64,000 nt of DNA from positions 119,506 to 183,505 of the forward strand of contig QKWP01000217.1 in NCBI GenBank assembly GCA_003550325.1, written 5' to 3'. The notes under the pieces are model-generated. The model was not told the DNA's origin. It saw only the letters and a program-made list of their open reading frames with translations, and did no database searches. Below are positions 13,301-23,661 of the stretch, piece after piece; position 1 is the stretch's first letter; the number at the start of each line of letters is the position of its first letter. The position numbers were made by a program, and so were the translations under genes. This DNA comes from Gigaspora rosea (lineage: Eukaryota; Glomeromycota; Glomeromycetes; Diversisporales; Gigasporaceae).

Positions 13301-13938
13301 CAGGTTTAGGGAAATAATGTCTTCTTTCATATGTAATAGAATGTGCTTTAACATCCGAATTAATAATTGTCGATTTGCATTTACTTTGATATATTGTTTT
13401 ATTTCTTAATATACTGTATTTAAGCACGGCCGAAAAAACATTTTTCACAACCAATATCATCTTTTGGAGGAATAATAATCTATAATTAATTTATTGTTAA
13501 ACACAATAATATAAAATATGAACAAGTAAATAAAACAAAAATTAAATAACTTTAAATAATTACTTCAGAAAAGTTTTAGTATTTTTACCATTGCAAGGTT
13601 TATTATAAGAGAATATATTGCTTCCATTGTATACTGGAAAAAGATTTTGACAAAACTCTTTTTTATTAACAGTTAAGTATATGATAAAACACAGCTTCGG
13701 AAACTTTTTTCTCGCTTTTAATATTTCTTTTCCTCGTCGTATTGTAACGTCAAAAGTATAAGAATGAATGAAAAGATATTTGAACTAAATTGAGAAATAA
13801 ATTTATTTTTTTATTAATATTATTTGCTAATAAAATTATATAGACGTATGCTTACATTTTTTTTCACTTATAAATAGTTAACGATAACTTCAACAGGTTT
13901 CCTCTGGTAGCCGGCTCACTTGGTCTTAAGGCAATCAT
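10361..13938 (-). pseudogene. Argonaute gene, decayed, full span
   Basis: Argonautes bind small RNAs and slice or silence matching transcripts. Exon-like blocks on the minus strand, with plausible splice sites, are: 13938-13871, 13784-13564 (N domain, DVTIRRGKEIL and FPVYNGSNIFS), 13479-13237 (L1, IEFCLFQNIQPGWG), 13158-12753 (L1 end LIIDIDSRAATFYPSGPLI, then PAZ with ISVRQYFLES and YFPLEICSLISG), 12362-12211, 12129-12035 (L2, ARALEPSKIT, IIPKSGSWKVSKFIE), 11964-11748 (MID), 11688-11445 (PIWI start, NGKLGRTNSHL), 11352-11002, 10930-10856 (VDPKGNGNCQP), 10768-10655 (GTAIPAYYHAFYDE) and 10561-10361, ending LYFA-stop as in Argonautes. The frame shifts in at least five places: after TRG, before IEFC, at the PAZ entry, within MID, and before EIIEEIG. 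There are also stops. The DDH triad is hit: GADxxH reads GAYFSH (codon 11332-11334) and RDGVSE reads REGVTE (11140-11142); the His of YYAH stays. It may extend upstream of 13938. Confidence 0.85.
12402..12713. mobile_element. CCCTATAAG-family element inside Argonaute intron
   Basis: The left end CCCTGTAAGAAATGGTGCACG and the right end, which reads CCTAATAAAATTTTGCACG in reverse complement, bound 312 bp rich in GTGCACG/CACGTGC words. This is typical of the family at 15998-27311. It lies wholly within the intron after the PAZ exon (12363-12752). The two overlapping frames inside are mirror images and not genes. The flanking triplets ACA and AAA do not match, so the 3-bp duplication is not visible here. 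Confidence 0.65.
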
Positions 13939-14480
13939 ATTTCTTAAATCGTTCGAAATACAGCAACTTAAAATTGATAAAAGGTGCTTTTTATCGAATT
14001 AAAGTTGATCTAACGAAAAAATTTTCAATAATACCAATAATTGATTTTTATTTAATGAAAGATGCTTTGATAAAGTTATTTGATTATTCAAAAGCTTGGC
14101 ACGATGATTTCCTTATTTGTGAACAATGACATTTTCGAGGTTTAATACTATTAGACTCAACACAAACCTGTTACGAGACACTCGGTCATAAACTAGGGTA
14201 CCCAGGATTATGCATGGAAATGAACTTATTTAAAGCAATTGATCGATATGTCACACAGATAGATAAACGATCTGTCTTATTAATTTTGTCATCAAATTAA
14301 CCTGGATCTCCGTATCGCTTCGTAGATCAGGTGAATAAATTTTTTTACTATAAATTTGAGTGATTGATACTCATATGAACTCTCAATTTTCATATTAAAT
14401 TAAACGTTGACGGTAGTCATTTCAATCGTCGTTTTCAGGGACCTCCTAAAAGAAAACTTCATTCTGGATAAAGTGAAATG
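13920..14480 (+). pseudogene. Unidentified broken coding segment
   Basis: On the plus strand one frame reads IIDFYLMKDALIKLFDYS, AWHDDFLICEQ, stop, HFRGLILLDSTQTCYETLG, YPGLCMEMNLFKAIDRYV, SVLLILSSN, stop, PGSPYRFVDQ. A CAG|GTGAAT donor-like junction comes next (about 14330). A possible acceptor, TTTTCAG, at about 14440 leads to GPPKRKLHSG. Composition and the continuity of sense across two stops suggest decayed coding sequence. I do not recognise the family. It lies head-to-head with the Argonaute relic. Confidence 0.4.
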
Positions 14481-14739
14481 ATTCGGCAAGAAAATACTTT
14501 ATTATCAATGCGCTTAAAAAGTAAAAAAAAAAAAAAAAAAAAAAACCTCAAAAAGAAAGAAAAATCTTGATTTTAAAAATAAAAATGCCCTTTTATTTTA
14601 TAATATATAGTATTGAGTAAGTTAATATAAAATTTTCCGCTACGAAAAAACGAAGTTGCCGGTAAACTTTTGCATTGAAATTTAAACCCGCTTTACTATA
14701 TAAGCTTACAAAACCGTTAACAGCCTATTTTGGACTTTT

Positions 14740-15125
14740 CTAAAATAAGTGGGATAATAAACTTGGACCAGAAAAACGAAAAGCATTAACTAATGAATGC
14801 ACTTGCAAGAGCATCATGTTGACATCTCTGAATCTTAATTGGAATAATAAATTGGATCTGAAGGACGAAAAGCATTAGTCAATATACTTTGCAAGAACAC
14901 CATCGTTGACTTTTTTGGATCTTAATTGGAATAATAAAAGGATGAAAAGCATTAGTTGATGCACTTTGAAAGAACACCACGTTGATTTCTCTGGATCTTA
15001 CTTGGAATAATAAATTTGATTAGAAGAACGAAAGGCTTTAGTTGATGAAGTTTGAGAAGGATTAAAAGCATTAGCCGATATACTTGCATGAACACATGTT
15101 GGTGGGACTGGTGATTCAGACGTAC
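14740..15125 (-). repeat. About 85-bp minisatellite with exon/intron-like units
   Basis: Four to five units of about 70-90 bp share 'gaataataaacttgga', 'cgaaaagcattag' and 'cttgcaagaacacc'. More units occur at 15905-15994, 16550-16860 and 18556-18630, split by later insertions. On the minus strand each unit reads as a mini-exon (ANAFRPSDP-like) followed by a short pyrimidine-rich stretch ending in CTTGCAAAG. Only the first unit keeps a GTAAG donor; the others read TTAAG. A preceding block reads VPRTSESPVPPTCVHAS behind a TTTCTGTAG acceptor. Confidence 0.55.
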
Positions 15126-15164
15126 GAGGTACATTAATCGCTACAGAAAAAAAAACAAAATCAA

Positions 15165-15290
15165 CCACGCAACAAGTTCAATAGGTTAGAGGCGTAGTGA
15201 TTTGGCAAAGTAAGACTTATCGGGCTTGTTACGGGAACGATTTTTAGAGCAACGTGAATGAAGATTTTTTGGATCAGAAGGGTATGGATT
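15165..15290 (-). other. Possible orphan exon
   Basis: The minus strand reads SDPKNLHSRCSKNRSRNKP then DKSYFAKSLRL before a stop. The basic, arginine-rich composition and higher GC differ from the AT background. It lies just upstream of the minisatellite whose first unit also looks coding, so the two could be pieces of one broken gene. The family is not recognised. Confidence 0.25.
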
Positions 15291-15526
15291 TTATTAAAAT
15301 TATTGGATACAACCCACTATAAATAAGAAAAATTCTACTTCTATTTATACAAAATTCAAAAGAAACAAAAAGAAAATCGAAAGGTTTTACAATCTTAGAA
15401 CCTCACATCATCAATATGCAATTTTAATCGCTTTTTTCTTTAGTCATAATCCACCATTAACTCATACTTCAATAGTGTTGGTTATTTTTTTCACGTGTCG
15501 TTCTAGGTACGTACGTACGTGCTACC

Positions 15527-15889
15527 TAGTGATACAAGTCGAAAATTGAATTAATCGATTAGTTGTAAAGTTGAAACTAATCAATTTGAATTTTACCGAC
15601 CCAACTTAATCGATAATTTATTAGTTGCCAACAAATCGATTAATCGACTAGTCGATTAATCAATTAATAGACGTCGGTTGGTCGATTAATCAACCGATCA
15701 TATAAGAATATCAGCCCGGTTGTTTCAGTTGCTACCTTACTTGTATTTTACCAAGTTTCGTTTATTATTTATTCAACTAATCGATTAGTTGGCCAATCGA
15801 TTAGTTGAATAAAATTGATTAATCAATTAGTTGGATAAAAATGATCCATCAACTAATCGATTGAAAATTTTTATCGATTTGTATCACTA
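15527..15889. mobile_element. hAT-type MITE with perfect 8-bp duplication
   Basis: The ends TAGTGATAC and GTATCACTA are flanked by GTGCTACC on both sides (15519-15526 and 15890-15897). An 8-bp duplication with TAGNG ends is the hAT signature. The 363-bp interior is a cluster of AATCGATTAGTTG/CAACTAATCGATT words in both orientations (15545-15870), probably transposase-binding or hairpin repeats. It has no coding capacity. It sits in the minisatellite neighbourhood. Confidence 0.9.
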
Positions 15890-15997
15890 GTGCTACCACT
15901 AACAACCAATCTGGAATTTAGTTTGAATAATTAATTTGTATTAGAAGAACGAACATTAGCCGATGAACTTTGCAAAAACCGCATTGATCATTAGTCA

Positions 15998-16546
15998 CCC
16001 TATAAGAAATGTGGTGCGGGTGGTGGTACGGGTTGACGTCGGTAATGCTCGAAATGGCACGGATCATGTGGCACGCAAAGGAACGTTTTACGGAATGGCA
16101 TGGACATTACGGCAAAGGGTGGCACGTAATATCACGTCAATGCACGTGTTGGCTCGTTTCGTGGAGAGCGAAAGATCAGTAAATGATTTTTTAAAAAAAG
16201 AGCAATATCTCATGATTTCACTGATGAAGTTTCCCTGTGTGTCTTGACAAAAAAAATTCCTTTATTTATATGCAGTTTGCTTGTTCATATTATATTGATT
16301 ACTTATGTAAATTTATGTTTTAATAGTTAATCCACATCGTTATCGCGGTGGCACGTGAATTTACGTTCATTACCCGTGCCAAATCCCGTGCCGACTCGAC
16401 TAGTAAACTGCTGCAAAACCATTTACGGTCCAATTGGCACGGGTATACGGTCACGGAATCCGTGAACATACCCGTACAAATCCGGATCTTGATCCGTGCC
16501 TATCCGACACCAACCCGTGCCGATCCGGTCCAATTTTCTTATAGAG
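15998..16546. mobile_element. CCCTATAAG-family element, 549 bp
   Basis: The left end CCCTATAAGAAATGTGGTGC and the right end (reverse complement CTCTATAAGAAAATTGG) are flanked by TCA (15995-15997; 16547-16549). The interior is unusually GC-rich for this window and full of CACGTG, CCCGTGCC and GGCACG words. It is inserted in a minisatellite unit. The open frames inside reflect the low stop frequency of GC-rich repeats. Confidence 0.85.
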
Positions 16547-16863
16547 TCAATGCATTTGGCAAAACGTTAACTTTTCTGATCTTAATCGAATAATAAATGA
16601 TTAGAAGAGTGAAAAACATTAACCTATGCACTTGCAAGAACAACACTTTGACTCCTTTTCGATCATAGTTAGAATGATAACCTTAGATCAGAAAGACATT
16701 TTGAAAAAACATCGCAATTGACTTTCTTAGAATAATAGGCTTGGATAAGAATGAAAGCATAAACCAATGCATCTCGCAAGTGACTTCTCTGGATTTTGGA
16801 ATAATAAACTTGGACCAAAAGTAGAAAAAGTATAAGCCTATGCACTTTGCGAAATTCCTATTG

Positions 16864-18554
16864 CCCTATAAGAAAAGTGGTCCGGGATCGCACGAAAAAC
16901 AGTGTATAGGCACGTGGTCGAGTGGCACGTGCTATGGGTCGGGTTTGCACGTGTATGGTTCGAGTAGGCACGGGAATCGGCGGACCTAGTGATGTGCCAC
17001 GTACAGTACATACGTACAGTACTGTACGTACTGTACGTACTGTACGCTAAAATTTTTGCCGATCATTTATTAAGAGGGGTCGATAGAAATATTTATGTGC
17101 CAATTGACCAATCAAATTCGTTAATTGATCAACTTCCGAAGAAGCTTTCTTGTTAGATAAATTAAATTTGTACATATTGCATCTAAAGTAGCGATCTATC
17201 TAAAGTAGCTACTTTAGATATATAAAGTAGCGCCTTAATAAAATTAAGCAGATATGTACATAGTATATTACTAATTTGCTATATTAAATATTTGCTTATT
17301 AAAATAGGTTTAAACATTACATTAATTATAATATAGACTAACATTAAAAAAAATTAAAATATAGATACTAATTTAATTTTATTATATGATCTTAATTTTT
17401 TATATAAGCACTATACGTACTGTACGCTAAAAAAATTTGGGTATTATTTTAATGATTACTAATGATTACACATCACTAGCTGCATACTTTAAAATGATGC
17501 AGATCCGATCACTAGATCACGAGAATTTTGCCTATACGTACGAAGTCTTTTTCTTGGATAAATGCATTATATAATTTTTTATTTATTAATTTTTTTTTTT
17601 TGCTATTGAATCAAATTTATCTGACCTAATTAGCAACTCGACTAAAATCTCTGAACTAAATTTAACTTGAAATCAATTCGTTTATAATAGATTTACTACA
17701 GTTTGTTCATTTTATATGTTCGTTTCATTTGCCTCTCTTCTGGGAATCCTGGAAAGTGATGTTAACCAGATAATTAACTTCGAACGACCTAAATATTTAT
17801 CTATTAAAATAGAATTAAATATTATATTAATTGTAATATAGACTAATATTAAAAAAAATTTTAGAATATAACCACTAGAGCAATTTTACTATATAAGTAC
17901 TATACGTACTGTACGTACTGTACGCTAAAAAATTTGGACATCATATAAATGGCACATCACTAGGCGGACCGTGTTGATCCGTATACACGTGCCAATTTAA
18001 CGCGAAATCACGTAAATCGTCCGTGCCTTTTGTAGCAGTTTACTAAGCCAATTGACACGTGCGATGGTGAATGGAACGGGTAAGTAAAATATAAATTTAT
18101 GGTCCACTTTCCAATAGAGATTTTATTAGAAGAGAACCGGATAATAGTTGAAGTATGTACATATCTGGAAGCTAAAACAACTGCAAATGTGTAAAATCTT
18201 TGCAAGGAATCTTTTTCCTTAAGATACCAGAGCGGGCTTACTTGCGAGTTTTTGAGATATTGCAACTTTTTTAAAAAAAAATCGTTTGTGATCCTTCGCT
18301 CTTATAGTACTCCGTGAAACGAGCCAGCACGTGTCATTTTTAACACGTGCCATTCCGTGTAATTCGACGTGCCATCACGTACAACGTGCCATTCCGTGTG
18401 ACGTAATATAACGAGCCACCACCATTACCGTAGTATCCGTGTCATTTTTAATCGTGCCATTCCGTAAAACGTGCCTATACGTGCCAAACGGTCGTACCAT
18501 CCCGTGCATTACATTGTTTTCCCGTACCATACCCCGAACCACTTTCTTATATGG
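16864..18554. mobile_element. CCCTATAAG-family element, 1.7 kb, with nested hAT
   Basis: The ends CCCTATAAGAAAAGTGGT and (reverse complement) CCATATAAGAAAGTGGTT are flanked by TTG on both sides (16861-16863; 18555-18557). Without the nested hAT it is about 0.7 kb and nearly identical to the backbone of 23476-27311. Shared stretches include the region around 'ccttaagataccagagcg' and the CACGTG-rich ends, so both copies are young. It is inserted in the minisatellite. No transposase is visible, and the superfamily is unassigned. Confidence 0.9.
16987..17962. mobile_element. hAT-type element nested in 16864-18554
   Basis: The ends TAGTGATGTGCCA and TGGCACATCACTA are flanked by a perfect 8-bp duplication GGCGGACC (16979-16986; 17963-17970). 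Subterminal arrays of ACGTACTGT sit at both ends (17006-17046, 17901-17927) and once inside (17413), each followed by GCTAAAA. They are candidate transposase-binding sites. The 976-bp interior holds a direct duplication (17290-17420 against 17800-17920) and no coding frame. Confidence 0.9.
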
Positions 18555-18629
18555 TTGACTTCTTTTCTCTGGATCTTAGTTGAATAATAAACTTGGATCA
18601 GAAGGAAGAAAGATATTAGCTGTTGTTAT

Positions 18630-19943
18630 ATTATTTGCTTATGTTGGTTTATAGACGATTTAATGTTTGTTTTTTTTTGAGAATTAGCATGATTAAATGA
18701 TTAAATTATCCTTGTATTTTGTATTGGAATGGTAGTGTCACAAATCGAAGAATGATTTTTTTTTTAAGAAAATATTGTAATTGAATATAATTAAAAAATT
18801 GTATTGTATAAAATATATTCTTAATTTATTAAATTCGTCGAAAATTAATTTACAAAGATAATTGTTAATTATAATAAGTATAAACTACATAAATATCGAC
18901 CCATTTAACTTGTTAACTATGAAATTATTCTGAACCATCATTTAAAATACTAATTTATCTTTTGAATCCAAGCCTCGAAATTACGTATAATGCGTTAAGC
19001 TAATATCGATAAGCTCATGAAGGAATTGTCACCATAAGAATATAAAACGAATTTATAGAGATTAAAAAAATATTTTAGATTCTATAAATTCTATAAAGTA
19101 ACAAAATAACATTACTTACTGTAATTGCACTATACTTTTTACTGAAAAACAATAAAGATTTAATTAACAAATTTTGATCAATATACTATAAAATGGGTTT
19201 TCTTGATTTTCTTCAAAAATTTTATAACATACCACTCTTTAAAGACGTATTTCACTGAAATTTCGTATTTGTGTGCATCTAGTGAGCTATTTTTCATGTC
19301 AAGACCTTATGGAAGAAGGTAAAATAATTAAACATCTTTGCGGGAACCATATATTATATAATGACATTAGTTTTTCATAGGCGAAATCAATTCGAAAAGA
19401 AAATGAATGAACATAAAAGACGAGCAAGGTCAGCTCGGTAATTTCCGATTGAGAAAAAATTTATTAAAATTTACTATGTATCCCCCTTTTGAGAAAGGAA
19501 TGTAACGTAAACCACCGAATTAAATTTGTCTCGGCATATTATTTATATTGTTTAATTCGTAGGTGCCTTAACAATTACCGGGACTTTATTTTAAGGAACA
19601 TGTAATGTTATGACGAAGACCGTGGGCAAAAAGTTTTAAAGGCGTGATTGTATCGATTTGTGTAGTCTATGAAAATTATATGAAATTTTATTTATGACAT
19701 CTTTATCGATCTCCTACGTCGGCTATTATTTATTTGAAGTGAAATATCTTTGCTAAATCATTCAATTATATTATTAGATTTAAAATTTTTCAATCTTTTA
19801 ACTGATATGAAAGATAAGCTATTTGCTTTGAAAGATATATAATCGGATTTGCCGCGGAAAAGTCCGCATTGTATAATCAACGTGGCGAAAAATCGACAAA
19901 ACTTTGACATAAAATGTATCACTTTAGATAATATATCTCTTAG
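18630..19943. other. AT-rich, no supported gene
   Basis: Scattered short frames only. The words 'gtaacgtaaaccaccgaattaaattt' near 19502 recur, diverged, near 53478, so part of this stretch is an old repeat of unknown type. Confidence 0.35.
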
Positions 19944-20164
19944 CCCTATGAAAACTCGATACACGGAAATGCATGTATAAATACGAAATTGTATGCGGGT
20001 AAGCACGGGTTTCATAATCACTGCACGGAAACTGCACGGAAACTAATCATCAAAAAAATTTAATACACGTTATCACACGAAAAATTGAAATCCGTGCACT
20101 ATCGTGCATAGTATTATATCCATATATTGACGTGTATTAATCTTAATTATCACATAATTTCCGT

Positions 20165-20545
20165 GCACTAACGTGCACAATCGTTAAGATTCTTAACGAT
20201 CATAATTTTCGTGCACTGACATGCATAATCGTTAAGATTCTTAACGATCATAATTTTCGTGCACTGACGTGCACAATCGTTAAGATTCTTAACGATCATA
20301 ATTTTCGTGCACTGACATGCATAATCGTTAAGATTCTTAACGATCATAATTTTCGTGCACTGACGTGCACAATCGTTAAGATTCTTAACGATCATAATTT
20401 TTGTGCACGATATCACAATTGTCACAATTGTTAAGATCCTTAACGATCATAATTTCATGTACTAACATGATGATCATTAAGATCCTTAACGATCATAATT
20501 CCGTGCATTAACGTGATGATCGTTAAGATTCTTAATGATTATAAA
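20165..20545. repeat. 48-bp minisatellite built on a perfect palindrome
   Basis: About eight units are present; the middle five are nearly exact at 48 bp. Each joins a GTGCACTGACRTGCA word to a dyad with 10-bp arms ATCGTTAAGA/TCTTAACGAT around one T. CGTGCAC and TGCACG words alternate with GTGCA/TGCAT variants in every second unit, so the true period may be 96 bp. On the minus strand 48 is a multiple of 3, giving a spurious repeated 16-residue frame. Confidence 0.9.
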
Positions 20546-20546
20546 T

Positions 20547-20705
20547 TCCGTGCATTGACGCGCACAAAAACATTCATTTTGTTGTTTTTTTTGTTTTTAT
20601 TTTTGCACTTCACAATAATAATTTCCGTGCATTGACGCACACAAAAACATTCATTTTGTTGTTTTTTTTGTTTTTATTTTTGCACTTCACAATAATAATT
20701 TCCGT
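20547..20705. repeat. 79-bp direct duplication
   Basis: Two near-identical copies of a unit starting CCGTGCATTGACGC and running through a T-rich tract to CACTTCACAATAATAATTT stand head to tail (20547-20625, 20626-20704). They are part of element C1. Confidence 0.85.
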
Positions 20706-21939
20706 GCATTGACGTGCACAAATTACATTTGATTTGTAAGCAAATAAATATTTGCTTTTTTTTGTTTTGTTTACTCTCATAATTTTTATTATTTTCTTTG
20801 ATTTTTTATACCGGTAATTTTTTTTTACAACCCATTAATTTTTATATAATTTTTGTTTAATTATTGTCATTGCTTTTAAACCATCCTTTAGAATTATTGC
20901 CTTGGAAGTTGCTCTTTTGGAATCATTATCATTTTTGTGTATGTTTTTTTCATCATTTTTGGTGGTATCGCAGCTTTATTTTTTTTTACTATTATTTTTT
21001 TTCATTTATTACTTTCTGTATATTATTGCATTTTAGTATCTCCCTTGATTTACTGCCATTGGAGTTGCCACAATCGGAGTTGTCCCTATTGGAATTATTT
21101 CTAGAGTAGTCATTTCGATTTTTTTTTAAACCTTTCATTTTGTACTATTGCTTTACTTTGTTTCTTCAATATTATTAGTTGCTGGATTATTTTTAAAGTT
21201 GGTAGTTTTAGTAATTAGAAGTATTTTCTTATTCGGCATATAAATTATTAAATTAAAGTATTTGTATTATAACAATTTAATTAATAAAATAATTAAAGTT
21301 AGTTAATAAAATACAAAATTGAGTTAATAAAACTTATAAAATTTAGTTAACAAAATTATAAAATTTAGTTAATAAAATAATGCATGTATGGATATATGTT
21401 ATTATATGTTACCTGCACGTAATATGCACGAGACAATGCACGAGAAAATACTCAAAATTGCACGTTAGTACGTGCACTGTTGCACAGAATCTGTGCCTTA
21501 TTATGTGCTGTAAACATGCTTTCCCATACATTGTCTCGTATAGATTTACGTGCAGGTTCGTGTGGTTCCATATCCAAACTTTCTCGTGTATTGCAGTATC
21601 ATTCCGTGCTGTAATTTGTTATAGGGATAGAGTAACAGATAACACATTAACTTGGGTTCTTGAGATAGTTTATAGTTGTCAGGTGAAACCTGTATATAAA
21701 CTAATGATGGCTTAGGATTCATTTTTCATTTAAATTTATAAAGTTGCTTCTTTTATATGGAGTTAATCCTTTTGGTGCTTACTATTAATTAAAGCTCGAT
21801 ATTACTAAAGTTCGATACTTGTATTATCTAAAAATCCTAAATTAAGAAATTAGATTTCATTTCATAAACATCAAAACATGAATCTTAATTGGTAATTTCC
21901 ATTCATTTACACACTCTAAGCATTTAATTTGACTGGCAA

Positions 21940-22935
21940 CCCTATGAAAAATTGTTACATGGAAATACATGCATATAAATACGGAATTTTATATGGGCAC
22001 ACGGGTATCATAATCACTGCACGGAAACGTTCATCCAAAAATTTAATACACGTTATAATACGAAAAGTTGAAATCTGTGCACTAATATTATATCTGTATA
22101 TTGACATGTATAATCGTTAATAATCTTAACGATCATATAATTCTATACATTAACATGCACAACCATTAAAATTCTTAACGATCATAATTTCGTCAATCAT
22201 AATTTTCTTGTACTGACGTGCACGAACTATGAGTAAATAAATACAGTATTTACTTCTTTTTTTTTTTTTACGCTTTTATTTTTTTTCAAATATGCATTTA
22301 TTTTTTGATTATCTTATTGAACTGACTTTTGTTTGATTTTTTAGCTATTGCTGTTATTTTTGGAGGTGCACTTTGGAGTCATCGCTTTGAGTGTCACTTT
22401 TTTGAAGGTATTAAATTGAGGTACATTATGTAATGTCTTCATAATTAAATGAATTAAAGTATTCGAATTATAAATTCGAATTAAAAAAAATTATTATAAA
22501 AATACATATTACAATACCTGTTTGCATGTGAAGCTATATGGATAATGTACATTAATATACTGTATGTATAGATGTACGTTATTACACGTTATCTACACGC
22601 AAATATGCACGTAAAAGTGCATGTTAGCATGTGCACTGTTGCACAGAATCCATGCCTTTTTACGCGGACAATTTACGGACAGTTTTTGGGAACAGAGAAA
22701 ATCATGTGAATAGTAGTTAGTTAGGGACAGTTAGGGTTAGTGGTTTTAATATTATCACGTAAATTGCACTTTCCTTACTGTCCGTAAGAACTGTCCGTAG
22801 ATTCTGCGCTTTTTACTTAGTGTAAATGTACTTTCTCGTGCATAGTCTTATATAGATTTACATGCAGTTTGTGTGGTTCTGTATTCAAATTTTCATGCAT
22901 TGCAGTATTATCTGTGTTGACAATTTCTTATATAG
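21940..22935. mobile_element. CCCTATAAG-family element C2
   Basis: The left end CCCTATGAAAAATTG and the right end (reverse complement CTATATAAGAAATTG) are flanked by CAA on both sides (21937-21939; 22936-22938). It shares with C1 the order 'acatggaaatacatgcat', 'atcactgcacggaaac' and the right-hand 'gcactgttgcacagaatc'. It lacks the expanded minisatellite, having only one or two diverged TTAATAATCTTAA units near 22110. Both termini of C1 and C2 therefore moved independently. Confidence 0.8.
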
Positions 22936-23475
22936 CAAGTTAATCACGAGCCTGTAAAAATTCTAGTAAAGTATTGTTTAACCAAGGCTTTTTTAACAGC
23001 TGGTATATCTGATATGCACCATTTTTTAATTTATGTCGATTATTAGTTGATTTATTTCATTTTTTATGACTCGTTGCGATTCTTAATACACATCATGGGA
23101 ATTAATGTTATGGAATGATAAGTAATAGTTATATCCTGAGCAGTTGGGTATAAGTGGAGATGAAATTTCAGCTTATAAACATAGTGCCCAGAGTATAACT
23201 GATTTATGCCCTGAGATCTTGATAAAGTGACCAGGGTATAAAATTGCTATAACGAGTAACTAAACATACCAAAAAAAAATCCAGATTAAATGTAACCTAA
23301 TGCTCAAATATTTGATTGTTATTGTCGTGCCTGAAATTGGCATTTGCCTAAAGTTGCCACTTCTACTGTAATAGATGCCAATTTTTAAACGAAGCTTCAT
23401 TACTTTTAAATTCTTTGTATTTATACGATTTATATGGCACATACTTAAACCAAGTCGATTAACTTGGAACGCAAA
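22936..23475. other. Spacer, nothing recognised
   Basis: A slightly less AT-rich stretch (23090-23240) shows no convincing frame on either strand. Confidence 0.35.
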
Positions 23476-23661
23476 CCCTATAAGAAAAGTGGTCTGGAAT
23501 CGCACAGAAAAACAGTGTATAAGCACGTGGTCAAGTGGCACGTGCTATGGGTCGGGTTTGCATGTGCATGGTTCGAGTAGTACAGGAATCGGTGGACTGT
23601 GTTGATCTGTATACACGTGCTAATTTAACGTGAAATCACGTAAATCGTCCGTGCCTTTTGT

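Larger units (their letters stand above)
19944..21627. mobile_element. CCCTATAAG-family element C1 (variant ends)
   Basis: The left end is CCCTATGAAAACTCGATACACGG and the right end reads TCCCTATAACAAATTACAGC in reverse complement. TAG flanks both sides if one extra base is allowed at the right. The interior has CACGTGC/GTGCACG words at both ends and the 48-bp and 79-bp tandem repeats in its left half. A shorter sister, 21940-22935, lies 0.3 kb away in the same orientation. No transposase. Confidence 0.75.

Noticed and set aside
15963-16593. 94- and 81-codon plus frames
   Set aside because: They lie wholly inside the GC-rich CCCTATAAG-family element and have repeat-like composition.
20168-20425. 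85-codon frame with a 16-residue CTKIMIVKNLND repeat
   Set aside because: It is the translation of the 48-bp minisatellite, whose unit length is a multiple of three; no start context or other coding sign.
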